Assembly (NCBI GenBank): GCA_029964075.1
Contig: CM057135.1
Coordinates: 30,245,366 to 30,309,365 of the forward strand
Source of the DNA: Patiria pectinifera
Lineage: Eukaryota; Echinodermata; Asteroidea; Valvatida; Asterinidae
Direction of reading: 5' to 3'
Length of the DNA: 64,000 bases
Below, one piece after another: positions 40,301 through 48,370 of the stretch. A program made the position numbers and the translations under genes. Within the stretch, counting starts at the first letter, position 1, and every line of letters starts with the position of its first letter. A model generated the notes under the pieces. The model saw only the letters and a list, made by a program, of their open reading frames with translations, searched no databases and was not told where the DNA came from.

Positions 40301-43300
40301 AAGCCTGCAAACCCCAAATTTATAATTTTCTTCCACTTTTTTTTTCTTGGACAATTTGAACTTGACATGTGTATGGTACTATTTACAATATGAAACAATA
40401 TGAAAGAAAACAAATCAATTTTCTGGCATGCCACACTGATTATTTTAAAGTGCTCGTTGCATAATATTCAATTCGGGTTTTTCCTTTGTACTCAGCATCT
40501 TTACTCTTGCTTTTTCTGTTTCATTTAACTTTATCCCTTTCCTTTCCCTCCTTCATCCTCTTAAGACACTGAGACCGACAGTCACGACACACTCTCCTAA
40601 TGCCCCATCTTCCAGTCCGCTCTTAGACCACCGTGAGGTTTTGCTGAAGACCTAAGAGAATCACCCAGCCCCGCTGTCCGCATTAATAAAAGAATAACCA
40701 GCCATCAAAGGATTGCCGCCAATTCATAAATGCCACGCATACTGTGAGGCAGTATGCTTTGCTCAAATGGACAATGACTACCCAGGGTAAATTGTGTTTT
40801 AATTGCGACTCAATCGATGCGTGGGGGATGTTTCGTATCAATTGCAGATGCTTTGGGTGAGATGGAAAAATAACGTGCATAATAGACCTAAGATTGGAAG
40901 GATTTATATCATTGACTACATGTAGAACAAACCCTGAACTTAAGATGGATATAAGATGAGCTCCACCCTTGCAGACGTATCAGTTAAATTTGAATTTAAA
41001 AAGTAAATAATTAAAATTTAAAGAATCTGCAAACTGAGCAACCCAAAGCGCTGAATTGTGTTAATATTTTCATTTCAAATATGTTTCATTTCATTTAAAA
41101 ACATAAGGTATATCTACCAGATGTTTCACGTTTCATGAAAAAAAGTGTTGGCATATTTTAAGAAGTCAACCTATGGCTTTAAAATGCATCTTTCTGTCAT
41201 TTAAAACAATTAAGTACATGTTATGTCTCAATAAGAAACAGGGAAGGCAGACAAACGTTTTACTTTAACACCTACATGTATATAAGCCCCCCCCCCCATC
41301 CCTTAATAGTTTACTTCCCCTCCCTCCCCCTTGGCTTTTCATCTCCTTCCCCTCCCTACAACTCTGAAGTTCCACCTTCCAATGAATACATTTTCCTTTT
41401 ACATGTGCTTTCATAGTCAAATCCCAACACCCGTTAAAATGTTCCCATGTTTTCCAAAAGACATGACCTTTAGAAATGTACAAAGAAAACAAAATTGTCT
41501 GGATCCTCCCTACAACAATAATCTGAAAAATCTCCCCATAATAAAAAAAAAAATCCAGGTTTCAAAATATCAAGTCTCGTGAGACATGGCAAGGCACGCT
41601 TAATAAATTTTCCGGACCCTGAAAAATTATTCTAGCTGTTCCGAATTTTCAAAACAGTAAGTCCATCTGGAACTATGCGCAAGATGCAATTCAGCCTTTA
41701 CATGTAGCTCCGAAACAAAAACAACGGGTGGCCTTATTACGAGCCCCTATTCCTTTGTGGGTATTCTCACTGAAGAACCGAGATCTGAAATATGAAACCT
41801 CTATTTTGATCGCTCTCATAAGAAGTTGGAAGGAGGGGATGAGTCATCTTTATTTCCCACAGGCTACAGGTGGGGCTGGCTTGTTTATTTTGCTTTCTTG
41901 CGCAGATGAAATTCGTCAGACTTGCAAAAGGAAATTTCATGTTATTATTTCAACAAATGAAAAAGCCATTATTGATTTTGAAGCCCTGTACTTGAATTTT
42001 TTTCCCATTCCATTATATCACTTGAGAAACACTCTCACGATCCCCACGAACCTCGAAGGGAAATATTTTCAAAAGGGTGGATATTTTATGATGCTGTTAT
42101 GATAGGTGCATAGTGATCATTAAAGTGAAGAGTACTGCATTTCATGATTTTTTTTGGAACTTAATTTTTAAAGAACTTGTGGGTATAAAGGACACCAAAG
42201 TGTAGTTAATTTTTCTTGGATGAATGATGTGGTAAACTTGAACTAAAATCAAAATCACTTGCCTTACTGGAAAAAAACAACATACGTACAGCTGAAGCAT
42301 CCAATTACAAATTTCCTTTCCATTTTTTCCACTGAGCGCAAGACTGTAAGAGACACAATTCCCTACCCTGATATTAATTGTTCCTGTTTAATCAATAACG
42401 CCAAGTGTACATTGCTAAGACGTCTAAGATCAATGATCAATTCGGCTGGCGTCACGAAGCTTGGCCGGCACTGACCCCCAGACGGGAACGAGGGGAGAAA
42501 GGAAAAAAAGGGGGGGGATCCACAGACGAAGCAAGGTCTTGTTGGTTGCTCCGAGTAAAAAACCACAGCTAATTACAGCAGACGAAGACGGGCTAAGATT
42601 ATATGCAATGATGATCACGTACACCATTCCTTATCAAGCATAAAACATCAATCTAATTTTAATTAATTAATGTTTGTGTCCAGTATAACTACAGTTTTTT
42701 TTGTTCTTTTGATTGAAGAGTTCCACGACACACACTGAGACAAAAATTAAAAAAGAAACGAAAAAAAAGCGAACATGTAACCTGTGTAAAGAAATACACA
42801 GATAAGATTTATAAATGTATTTTTTTAAATAAAAATTAGTTCACAGCACTGTTTACAAAAATATAACAAAAGGTACGAGGAACAAAATAAATTTCAATTA
42901 TAACACAGTAAGAATTAGAAAAGTTGTTTCAAAATGACAGCATAAAGATTCACTGCATCGCAGGATAACAGATGTTGGTTATTAAATATTCAATTATTTT
43001 ACAAACAGAAGCCGGGTGCATTTTTATGCAATAGTCTAGATGTATGCAAAGAAGGCTTGAAAATGTAAAAGAAACTAATATGGCTAACGTACACACGTAC
43101 TGTTTTTGCCCTTTTCCTACTTTATTCTCTGAAAAACCTTCCCTTCACCAGCAAGATGACATCAAACCAGCTATCAGGAACGGTTGCCATGGATACATAA
43201 AAACGTTGAAGGCCAAGGTTGGACGATAAGAGTGTGCCAGACAAACTGGCGCCAAGAACAAAAAATCGGATGGAGTCGGCAAACGCTTATCACAATATCG

Positions 43301-46300
43301 GAGCGATTCGGCAGTAATTTGCAGCAATAAATGCAAAAGGTTTCTGGCGGTAATGGAGAAAGAACACAATTTTACTGCTCTTCTGTTGTTCACGTACAAT
43401 GTACACGTATGTGATTTAAGTAGCCTTACCAATTGGTTATTAATTTTCTTATGAGAATAAAAAAAAAACAGGAAAATCTTTACTCAACTTTTGAGGATTT
43501 CAAAACAGTTCAAGAATAGTTGTGTTCAATACATTTCTTCAACTTTGTCCTTGGAAGTTGTTAAAAAAATTAGTGAAATGTGTGGGTTATATTTTAATCA
43601 AGATACAAAAATAATTGATTTCATTATAAATTAGCACAGTAGATAATTCTCGCCTGCGTATAGTACATGTGTACATACAAACATAATTTTTATCCGCGAA
43701 ACATATTACATGTAAATGAACTTGCAAGTCTTAAGATTATTCAAATTTACATTTATAAGAAAATCCAGCGAAATCCATCGTAAGAGAAATGATCCACAAT
43801 TTGTGTGAAACAATGTGTTCAATCAGTGAATTGCGAGGGGAAAAAGTGAACAAGAGGACACTTCATAGTACAGAGAATTAACATGATGGAAAAGATCCAA
43901 GTCGTTTTTGTTTGCAAACTCATTTTTTTTTCCCTTACAGAATCCCCATACATGCATTAATTAATATAAGGCACCTGTACAGTACGTGCATTAACAGAAA
44001 TAAGACAGCTTAGGACACATCATGCCCAAGATCAGCACTCCTATCTACTGTAAGAGATTGCTCTCTACCCCTTCAGTGGGCCCCAAGACCCGTCTGATGA
44101 ATAGTTCATTACTCCGCAATGACGTGATCTCAGCAGATGCCCGGCAAACATCCGCAGGAGGGCGGTGGACTGCATCAAGCGAGGCACAGCTGCAACTGGC
44201 CTGTTGTAAGTGTATGCAAACGGCTGTAGGCAAGACTGGCAGTATTCCACTCATGAGTGCATACGGCAGTGTTGGAGCAAAGGCTTTGACCCTCAAGGCC
44301 AAGGCCAAGGCCAAGGCTTTGACCCTCAAGGCCAAGGCCAAGGCCAAGGCCCTGTTTTATGAAATGACAACTGATATAGAATTAATAATTCTAGTCACAT
44401 GAGTGACACATCATCACGCAAGGGCGGATCCAGAACACAATTTAGATGCTCTGTGGTGCGATTTGAGGCAATTTCTGACCATTTTAACCGATGTTTTTGA
44501 GGAAAAGATGGTGGTGTATTCATTGCCTGCCTTTATTAAAACAACATTCCTTTAATTGCAATCAACATTTTATGACTGCATTGTATCTATGAAAGTATAA
44601 GTTCAGGTCTTCAATATGGTTTAACTAAACAAAACAATGATTTACTTTTATATGGACACACAATTCTCCCAAGTGTAACAAAAGGGGGATTCAAGAAACT
44701 GATTTGGGAAATTATGATTTGCTGGCCCAACATGGTCAGAAATACCAGCATTATCTAAAACAGATACATGCAAATCTTTAGCACTTATCAGGGAGACATA
44801 TACAGCCAATCAGATCTATTCCATAGTTATATGCAATTAAAGTGATCATCTCATTAGCCCCAAAATGTGATGCTACAAAAGTGGAAGTGTGCCCAACACA
44901 CAAATCTATAGGGTGCTTCCCTCCTCCATGGTAATACGATTAAAATGGTAACAGCAAAATTTCGAACAGATTTATCTGGAAAATGCAAAAATCTATGGGC
45001 CTTGAAGAGCCTTGACTCAAAATTGCAAGGCCCTGAACCCTCAAGGCCAAGGCCAAGGCCAAGGCTTTTGCCCTCAAGCCTCGAGGCCAAGGCCAAGGCC
45101 CTAAAATCCAGCCTTAAGGCAGCCTTAAGGCCAAGGCCCAGCATCAAGGCACTACATCACTGGCATACGGACAGCTGGAGGCAAGGCTAACGATCCTTAG
45201 TGCGGATGATTCATATATTTAAGTAGTGAGTGTTTTTTTCCAAGAGCCTCATTAATGTTATATTCATTGCTAATATTTTATAGGACCCTGACACTTTTGA
45301 GCTTTATCATCGTGTCCATGTGGAACGGTGGTCATGAATAAATGAACTGTCATTCCCATGTGAAAATATTTCTCGGTTTAAAAGAATTCCATTCGTCAAG
45401 AAATTTCTTGTTACTTTACATGTTCTACCCTGTCCAAATCAATTAGATATTCAGATGCAGCAAAGACGGTTTTTCAAGATCATTAAACCCCTAAAATAAT
45501 CCAATAAAAGTTCAGCGTCCAATAAAAAGTTACGACATGATTGTCTCAGAATTCCCAATTTGCAGGATCCTGTGAAATTCATGGTAAGTGAAATTCCTCA
45601 ACAAACAATTCTATTTCTTGTATTTTTTTTTTGAAATTTCTTTTGGAAGCACTTTTTTGCGCAGCTCAAAAGTATTGCCCTATTTCTAAATGTCAAATTG
45701 AAGGGCAATTAAAACAATTAAATGTAAAGACTTTTTGGTCAATAAAAGTCAATCAGATGTATGTTATGCACATGTACACACGTTTGTCAAAGGTTCACAT
45801 ACATAAATATCATAGGCTCCGATCTTCAATGGTTATCCACGACAAAAATAATCACGAAACGGCCAAACTAGATTTACCATGGAGGAACTGATTTCCAATC
45901 TCATCATAAGAAGACAACGTAACCTGAAACCGTACGGCCTGTATACCCTTACACATCAATCTAACCACCATATTGGGTCACACCACCATGTACACCATCG
46001 CTCATCCAATGATATGATTTGTAAGAAGTTGTTGTTCATCTGTCTCCTCTGGATCCGATTTCACGAAGCAGCTGAAAAGAAGTTGCTTCTTAGCATATTG
46101 ATGCCGGGTACCAGTTACAAGTGACATACATTGCATGACTTTTTAGTCGGTAACCTGTTCTCGCTGAGCATATATTTTCTGTGCTTAGTATATTTCTCAG
46201 TTGGCCATCAAAAATTTCCTCCATTTTATTTGTGATCACGCACTCACTTGGAAGACTTGTAATCATTAACTTGTGACTGATGACAAGGTTGTTTGATGTC

Positions 46301-47107
46301 TTTCAGTGTTCAGGAAAAAGCAGGAGGAAGGAACGGAGTTTCGCGGAATTAATTAACTTTGGTTGTTCAGTAACAGGCTGGATGTAATTAAACACAAAAT
46401 TATGGTTTCTTCAGATTAGCATGTTGACAGGCACTATCATGAATTTTGCCATTTCAACACATTTCTTTACAATTTTGCAATCTAGTGCTTTTCAAAGAAG
46501 CCACAGCAAAAAAAAATTAAAGGTCTAGTAGTGAGAGGTAATATTCTAGAATGTGGAGTGAAAATTAGGATATATATTTTCATTTTTTTTCATAAATTTG
46601 TTCTTGTTTGTCAAATTTGTCAGTTGAATTGCTGTTTTTGTTGGAGTCGTCAGCTGATCATGAAAATGCCAGTGTATGAATCTCATGTAAATGCTGACTA
46701 AATTAACTTGAAATTCAGAAACACATTGATGTACACATCATTTCCATATTGAAATTCAATTCATAAACGGTAATCACAGCGTACAATCAATATGGCAATG
46801 AACAGAATAAACCACAGATTTACATTTTGTAATTTTGAAAATTCAATTCAACAGTGTCACTGATAAAAGGAAAAGCTTGTTTTGCTACCTGTAACCATGT
46901 CGCAATAAAATTCAATTCGAGAATTTCAACAGTGTACATAAATAAAGATGACAGTCAACAAAAGTAGAGATAATTTTACAAATTCAATTAAACATCTGTT
47001 ACTGAGAAAAAGTGAAATTGCGTCTCATGAACTGTATACTTACTCATTTTGTGAATCTGTTGGATCTGATGGTCATCATATCTGGAAATTCTCACTGTCT
47101 CAGCCAT
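9042..47107 (-). CDS. APBB1/2: Fe65-family adaptor (amyloid precursor protein-binding family B), complete 12-exon gene
   Basis: CDS joins, in transcript order, 47107-47044, 34861-33534, 25669-25514, 24943-24785, 21740-21613, 13525-13272, 11465-11382, 10821-10706, 10353-10286, 10173-10065, 9601-9527 and 9134-9042. All junctions are GT/AG and in phase, giving 2634 nt and 877 residues. Domains are an acidic run (161-183), a WW domain (417-447, W421 and W442, YYW at 431-433), PTB1 (about 519-662), seven glutamines (671-677) and PTB2 (about 700-830). Fe65 proteins are cytoplasmic and nuclear adaptors. PTB2 binds the NPxY tail of amyloid precursor-like proteins, PTB1 binds Tip60 and LRP-type partners, and WW binds proline-rich Mena-type ligands. 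Length is in the range of the vertebrate proteins (roughly 710-760), with a longer N-terminal half. Invertebrates usually have one such gene, so it is probably the pre-duplication orthologue of APBB1-3. Family certain; paralogue undecided. Confidence 0.95.
9527..9601 (-). CDS. APBB1/2: Fe65 exon 11: end of PTB2 helix
   Basis: The 75-nt phase-0 exon encodes [13 protein letters not shown] through [16 protein letters not shown] is a signature of the Fe65 C-terminal helix. The acceptor is TCTCCAG|CTG and the donor is AGG|GTGAGT. Confidence 0.95.
10065..10173 (-). CDS. APBB1/2: Fe65 exon 10: PTB2, NPxY-binding groove side
   Basis: The exon encodes [13 protein letters not shown] and [10 protein letters not shown] and ends with the C-terminal helix IEAACK. 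FAYIM and CHVFSCE align with the conserved FAFIM and CHMFWCE of the family, the region contacting the amyloid precursor tail. The acceptor is GTGCAG|ACA and the donor is AAG|GTACGT. Confidence 0.95.
10286..10353 (-). CDS. APBB1/2: Fe65 exon 9: PTB2
   Basis: The short 68-nt exon encodes [19 protein letters not shown] and NDI plus two bases of Arg. RFLSFL is invariant in Fe65 PTB2. The acceptor is TTTCAG|ACC and the donor is AG|GTAAAA (phase 2). Confidence 0.95.
10706..10821 (-). CDS. APBB1/2: Fe65 exon 8: PTB2
   Basis: The exon encodes [12 protein letters not shown] and [17 protein letters not shown], matching the G-(V/M)-(D/E)-V-(I/L)-N and QW(T/S)PS patches of Fe65 PTB2. The acceptor is TTCTTAG|GT and the donor is AAG|GTAAAA. 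Confidence 0.95.
10877..10963. mobile_element. Foldback MITE family D, copy 1 (intron 7)
   Basis: CGCACCACGAAATGACGTAT (10891-10910) is nearly complementary to 10931-10950 (18 of 20), with outer ACAATT and AATTGT. The loop contains AAAGTCCATGGACGAT. A diverged second copy lies at 24412-24487 with the same loop words. It is a non-coding miniature foldback element. Confidence 0.65.
11101..11310 (+). repeat. Retroelement-like tail repeat, copy 1 (intron 7)
   Basis: The block contains CCTGACGATGACTAGAGCAG with a 5-bp stem (ACTAG/CTAGT), then a pyrimidine/AG-rich stretch and ACCACATGGTGTTACCGCAA. The same order of words recurs at 11690-11852. Such CTGANGA-hairpin-GAAAC tails are found in Penelope-like retroelements. 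Here the GAAAC half is lost. Assignment to Penelope-like elements is inference. Confidence 0.45.
11382..11465 (-). CDS. APBB1/2: Fe65 exon 7: start of PTB2
   Basis: The 84-nt exon encodes [10 protein letters not shown] and [15 protein letters not shown], the first strand of PTB2. The YVG/YLG motif aligns with the vertebrate domain. It is phase 1 at both ends (acceptor GAAACAG|TTG, donor G|GTAGGC). Confidence 0.93.
11690..11852 (+). repeat. Retroelement-like tail repeat with hammerhead-like hairpin, copy 2 (intron 6)
   Basis: CTGACGA at 11699-11705 is followed by one extra base, a 6-bp stem with two G-U pairs (GGGCAG/CTGTTC, 11707-11712 and 11719-11724) and GAAAC at 11725-11729. The downstream words GGTGCTACCGCAAAC and TATCTTTCCACCATGCAAAC follow, and the latter recurs near 54195-54215. 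The layout resembles a hammerhead ribozyme core except for the extra base. Penelope-like elements are known to carry hammerhead motifs. Confidence 0.5.
11986..12364. mobile_element. PIF/Harbinger-like MITE family E, copy 1 (intron 6)
   Basis: The element starts GGCCAAAAAAA and soon reads AAGTCGGTCTCTGGTCAG. It ends CTGACCAGAGACCG, a T-run, then GGCC, forming terminal inverted repeats of about 30 bp. It is flanked by TAA on both sides (11983-11985 and 12365-12367), a 3-bp target duplication typical of PIF/Harbinger. It is nearly collinear with 53673-54052. There is no transposase; internal AGCACCAAGG repeats are present. Confidence 0.85.
12570..12960. promoter_or_regulatory. Candidate conserved enhancer island in intron 6
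   Basis: This is a GC-richer island in AT-rich intron with dense homeobox cores (TTAATTAAG, ATTAATGAAT, ATTAATGAAA) and an octamer ATTTGCAT (12922-12929). It has no frame or repeat structure. Function is inferred from composition and motif density only. It needs cross-species alignment. Confidence 0.25.
13272..13525 (-). CDS. APBB1/2: Fe65 exon 6: end of PTB1 and polyQ linker
   Basis: The exon begins [10 protein letters not shown] and continues [12 protein letters not shown] and [13 protein letters not shown], closing PTB1. The linker carries seven glutamines from mixed CAG/CAA codons (residues 671-677), flanked by methionines. The acceptor is TTTGCAG|GGAC (phase 2) and the donor is G|GTAGGT (phase 1). 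The polyQ tract is not a feature I associate with vertebrate Fe65 and may be lineage-specific. Confidence 0.97.
13701..13850. mobile_element. MITE family C, copy 1 (intron 5)
   Basis: The terminal inverted repeats are CAGACATGCAACT and AGTTGCATGCCTG. The interior is shared with 25747-25891 (AAGACAA.., CAAGACTTTTG, CCAATTTTTTTACGG, CGAGGAAAAGTTGCATGCC). CAG...CTG termini suggest hAT, but no clean 8-bp duplication is visible. It sits just upstream of exon 6's acceptor side. Confidence 0.7.
15452..15580 (+). mobile_element. tRNA-derived SINE
   Basis: The head has a box A-like TAGCTAAGTTGGTAGAGCA (15462-15480) and a box B-like GCAGGTTCATTTCC (15504-15517), spaced as in a tRNA gene. A CTTTGTTCAACTTTAATTTA tail and an AT-rich run follow. 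It is not an intact tRNA, because the acceptor stem is not maintained and box B is mutated. The 3' half recurs at 48296-48370. Confidence 0.6.
16131..16408. mobile_element. hAT-type MITE with 8-bp target duplication (intron 5)
   Basis: The termini CATGGGCGTCGC (16131-16142) and GCGACGCCCATG (16397-16408) are perfect 12-bp inverted repeats. GCCGTGAC flanks both sides (16123-16130 and 16409-16416), an exact 8-bp target duplication, which is the hAT hallmark. The 278-bp interior is poly-G/C and poly-A/T low complexity with no transposase. The clean duplication suggests a fairly recent insertion. Confidence 0.9.
18165..18201. repeat. Tandem duplication of an 18-mer
   Basis: GCCACTTTTGTGGGCT(T)A occurs twice back to back, separated by at most one base. 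Each copy contains the imperfect inverted pair GCCAC/GTGGGC. Confidence 0.8.
21613..21740 (-). CDS. APBB1/2: Fe65 exon 5: middle of PTB1
   Basis: The exon encodes 42 residues from [10 protein letters not shown] to [10 protein letters not shown] plus two bases of an arginine codon. [10 protein letters not shown] is diagnostic of Fe65. The donor is AG|GTAGGC (phase 2). In vertebrate Fe65 a neuron-specific 6-nt mini-exon adding Arg-Glu is inserted at exactly this junction. None is resolved here, but the following intron is 8.1 kb. Confidence 0.97.
24283..24342. repeat. Two-copy 31-bp tandem repeat
   Basis: CGAT(T/C)GTTTACTTTCCTCTT and the following TTGATAACT recur with a 31-base period starting at 24283 and 24314, with one difference in the aligned part. 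Confidence 0.85.
24412..24487. mobile_element. Foldback MITE family D, copy 2 (intron 4)
   Basis: GTGACGTAACGTGTGCACAA, then AAGTCCATAGAAGATTCATC and TGCACCCGACGATTT, match the order of the element at 10877-10963 (GACGTATGTGCATAAAGTCC, TGCACCCGACAAATT). It is more decayed and its arms pair imperfectly. Confidence 0.6.
24785..24943 (-). CDS. APBB1/2: Fe65 exon 4: start of PTB1
   Basis: The exon encodes 53 residues opening PTB1. The patch [11 protein letters not shown] and the run [13 protein letters not shown] are hallmarks of the Fe65 first PTB domain. It is phase 0 at both ends (acceptor CTTAG|CCT, donor GAG|GTAAGA) and ends GIWGE, where the vertebrate protein has a similar WGE. Confidence 0.97.
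25514..25669 (-). CDS. APBB1/2: Fe65 exon 3: WW-PTB1 linker
   Basis: This 156-nt phase-0 exon encodes 52 residues from [10 protein letters not shown] to PPATKEKS. It is hydrophilic, charged and probably flexible. The acceptor is ATGTAG|CTG and the donor is AGC|GTGAGT. It lies 570 bp from the PTB1 exon. Conservation to vertebrates is weak, but both splice sites and phases fit and the frame is open throughout. Confidence 0.85.
25747..25891. mobile_element. MITE family C, copy 2 (intron 2)
   Basis: Perfect 13-bp terminal inverted repeats CAGGCATGCAACT and AGTTGCATGCCTG bound a 145-bp non-coding interior homologous to 13701-13850. It lies about 80 bp upstream of exon 3. The termini resemble hAT; flanking octamers differ, so the target duplication is not confirmed. 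Confidence 0.75.
27820..27957 (-). mobile_element. MITE family B, copy 1 (intron 2)
   Basis: Beginning TAGACCAATCT and continuing GGCCCCCTTCAATGGCGAAA, GCTATTGTTCA and GCTTTGTACAATAG, it matches the reverse complement of 61691-61880. The second half is truncated: the inner inverted arm is missing and only a GGGATTTGTCCATA end remains. Its better-preserved relative at 61691-61880 has inverted TCTATAGA ends. Confidence 0.75.
31883..31898. promoter_or_regulatory. RFX-type X-box palindrome in intron 2
   Basis: GGTTACTATGGTAACC has perfect half-sites GGTTAC and GTAACC around TATG, matching the X-box form RYYNYY-N2-RRNRAC bound by RFX factors. Flanking CTTTAT and ATAAAG extend the inverted symmetry with a 2-base bulge. 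RFX factors drive ciliary and neuronal genes. Binding here is inferred. Confidence 0.4.
32210..32610. promoter_or_regulatory. Candidate enhancer island in intron 2
   Basis: This GC-richer island within AT-rich intron has homeobox/POU-like words (TCAATTATTAGCATAATGGG near 32480-32499, GCATTAGCGGCAATT) and GCGGCCGGCCGG. It lies about 0.9 kb downstream of the large coding exon 2. No coding frame matches Fe65 and no transposon ends are seen. Confidence 0.25.
33534..34861 (-). CDS. APBB1/2: Fe65 exon 2: acidic N-terminal region and WW domain
   Basis: This large 1328-nt exon encodes residues 22-464. [15 protein letters not shown] (about 107-121) and FLRYYANLE (240-248) match short conserved patches in vertebrate Fe65-like N-termini. 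Between them is a strongly acidic run of mostly D and E (161-183), as in vertebrate Fe65. The WW domain at 417-447 keeps both signature tryptophans, the central YYW and the GTTQWNPP end. The rest is Ser/Asp/Glu-rich and probably disordered. The acceptor is TTGTCAG|GC and the donor is TCG|GTAGGT. This exon is noticeably GC-richer than its flanks, as expected for coding DNA. Confidence 0.95.
35900..36251. mobile_element. PIF/Harbinger-like MITE family F (intron 1)
   Basis: The left end GGCTAAAAAAAAAAGTCTCC continuing GGTTTCTGGTATG is the inverted counterpart of the right end CATACCAGAAACTGGAGAC, T-run, GGCC. TTA flanks both sides (35897-35899 and 36252-36254), a 3-bp target duplication. The termini share the GGCC-A(n)-...GTCTC design with family E (11986, 53673) but the interiors differ. 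It carries no transposase. Confidence 0.8.
36252..38967 (-). other. Fe65 intron 1, central part
   Basis: No exon is recognised. It holds a TG microsatellite near 37060-37073, the inverted repeat at 37408-37517 and a GC-richer island at about 38030-38360 without repeat structure that could be regulatory. Confidence 0.5.
37408..37517. repeat. Inverted GTTATGGGGAC repeat
   Basis: CCGAGTTATGGGGAC (37409-37423) pairs with GTCCCCATAACTACGG (37502-37517), and additional GTCCCCACA words lie between. A related ACGTTATGGGG lies at 37379. It is probably a small foldback element. Confidence 0.6.
38968..39130 (-). other. APBB1/2: Possible alternative non-coding first exon and promoter of Fe65
   Basis: On the minus strand a donor CTGAAC|GTGAGT (38967-38962) ends a GC-richer block. 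Upstream of it there is an inverted CCAAT word (GATTGGCC) and a TTTTTATATTTT tract near 39117-39128. Splicing to 34861 would put its own ATG (ATGCTTTCC) into a short uORF ending at a TGA, so translation would start at 34847 in exon 2. It is suggestive only; no transcript evidence. Confidence 0.25.
39131..44278 (-). other. Fe65 intron 1, 5' part
   Basis: No exon is recognised and the frames look like chance. A GC-richer island at 43140-43340 contains an X-box-like GTTGCCATGGATAC at 43182-43195. Otherwise this is AT-rich unique DNA with poly-C and poly-A tracts. Confidence 0.5.
44279..44353. repeat. AAGGCC hexamer array 1
   Basis: Runs of AAGGCC broken by AAGGCTTTGACCCTC form two near-identical halves of about 36 bp. 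The frame reads KAKAKA or ALALAL and is not a real protein. A related array lies at 45001-45150. Confidence 0.85.
45001..45150. repeat. AAGGCC hexamer array 2
   Basis: AAGGCC units are interspersed with CCCTCAAG, GCCTTAAGGC and CATCAAGGC variants. It is more diverged than the array at 44279. Flanking words (GGCATACGG, CAGCTGGAGG / GCATACGGCAGTGTTGG) suggest both arose from one duplicated module. Confidence 0.75.
47044..47107 (-). CDS. APBB1/2: Fe65 exon 1, start codon
   Basis: The exon encodes 21 residues ([10 protein letters not shown], then [11 protein letters not shown]) plus the first base of a serine codon. The start lies in a strong context (AAGATGG) and an in-frame TGA sits four codons upstream, so this is the first possible codon. 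The donor is A|GTAAGT. The one-base overhang matches the phase of the acceptor at 34861, giving M-S-T-K-Q. I do not recognise these residues from the vertebrate proteins, so the exon rests on phase, Kozak and donor quality. If it is skipped, the ATG at 34847-34845 in exon 2 could serve. Confidence 0.7.
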
Positions 47108-47420
47108 CTTGAAATTTCAACAAGACGCTCCTTGCACTAGCCTCACAGCCTTTCTCTTTCCCTTCCGTCCTGCACGTAGTGTCCGGCCAGCCAACACCCT
47201 TCAACGACCGCCGCTCCCAACTGAGCTATAAAAGCTGGACTGAGTCAGCCCGGCCGTGATGATACGATGCAATAATGAGTAGGGATTTGACCGCGTACGC
47301 GTCACTCACACACACACCTTGTCTGTACGCAGCCAGCTACATAACCAGTCGCTAGAGTTTTTTTTTCCTTTCTGCTGCTTCTTCGTCTTCAGGCCTGTGG
47401 GAAAAGAATGGATCGTGCAT
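47108..47420 (-). promoter_or_regulatory. APBB1/2: Probable 5' UTR and promoter region of Fe65
   Basis: This is GC-richer DNA directly upstream of the start codon. It includes TATAAAA on the plus strand (47227-47233, so in reverse orientation for this gene) and TGAGTCAGC (47241-47249, AP-1/Maf-type). A transcription start near 47150-47230 is plausible. The TATA orientation could also serve a rightward transcript. Confidence 0.3.
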
Positions 47421-47849
47421 AAGATATCACGGGTACTGTACATGGACTCGGTGTACTTGTGTACGATGACCACGATCAACCTGTATGAAAATTGACTCTA
47501 TCTCATCTCCAAGGACGGTTTCAAGCATCGAGGAGTGATGACAGTTTTTATCAAAATGTTTCCCTCGGCTTTGCGGGGGAGGTAAGGTTTCATGGACGGG
47601 AAACATTCAGACATCATACCGAACATTTTTTATACCGTGGCCCTGTGGGAAGGTTAAGTTGGTGTATAATAAACATTGGAGCATGGTTCATGTCAGACAT
47701 TCTGTCCGTATTACTGATGCAATCACATACGAGGCTTAAGCTTCATGCAATACTGAAATATTGACATGTAATGCAATGTACACACGTGTACAAATGTACA
47801 TGAGTTAATGAGATACACAAATGTCCCTACTGTCATTTCATATTTTTTT

Positions 47850-48190
47850 TAAAAAGAATTTGAAATTTTAAAAGTAAAAAACTTCAATAAATTACCGGTA
47901 CTTGTAATTTCGTTGTCATTCTCTGTAAAGGTCACACTATGTTTTACATGTCCAAAGCCACATGGCCAACAAATGTGCAGATATACGAATACCGGTAGTT
48001 ATAAATCAACATTTATTATGTATTTTTTTTTTAATTTCAAAGGTAAAAAAATTCAATAAATTACCGGTACATGTAATTTCCTTGTCATTCTCTGTAAAGG
48101 TCACGTTATGTCTTACATGTCCGAGGCCACATGGCCAACAAATGTGAAGATATACGCATATCGGTAGTTTATAAATCAACATGTATTAAT
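47850..48190. repeat. Two-copy tandem repeat, period about 169 bp
   Basis: TTCAATAAATTACCGGTAC recurs at 47883 and 48052, followed by TGTCATTCTCTGTAAAGGTC, CATGGCCAACAAATGTG and GGTAGTT(T)ATAAATCAACAT in both copies. They are clearly homologous, with scattered substitutions. Confidence 0.9.
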
Positions 48191-48295
48191 GTAAAGCTTT
48201 ACTGTATGGTTTCATGTACCGGTATGTTGACAATTAGGTTAAAAAATATTGCCATATTCTACATGTAGCTAGACTATTAAGATTCATGAAGTGGT

Positions 48296-48370
48296 GCTCT
48301 TTACCCCGCTGGTGAGAAGTTGCAAGTTCATTTCCCAATAAAAGTCAATTTTCTTGTTCAACAGAAAATT
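48296..48370 (+). mobile_element. SINE fragment, 3' half
   Basis: TTGCAAGTTCATTTCCC and CAATTTTCTTGTTCAAC match the box B and tail of the SINE at 15452-15580. The box A half is degenerate. Confidence 0.4.

Noticed and set aside
41728-42102. 124-codon plus-strand frame in intron 1
   Set aside because: No domain recognised, no splice context and an AT-rich region; probably chance.
44022-44402. 126-codon frame with KAKAKA repeats
   Set aside because: Arises from the AAGGCC hexamer array, not a gene.
47227-47233. TATAAAA as a promoter for a rightward gene
   Set aside because: No coding exon with credible splice sites could be found on the plus strand to the right, so it is only mentioned as part of the Fe65 upstream region.
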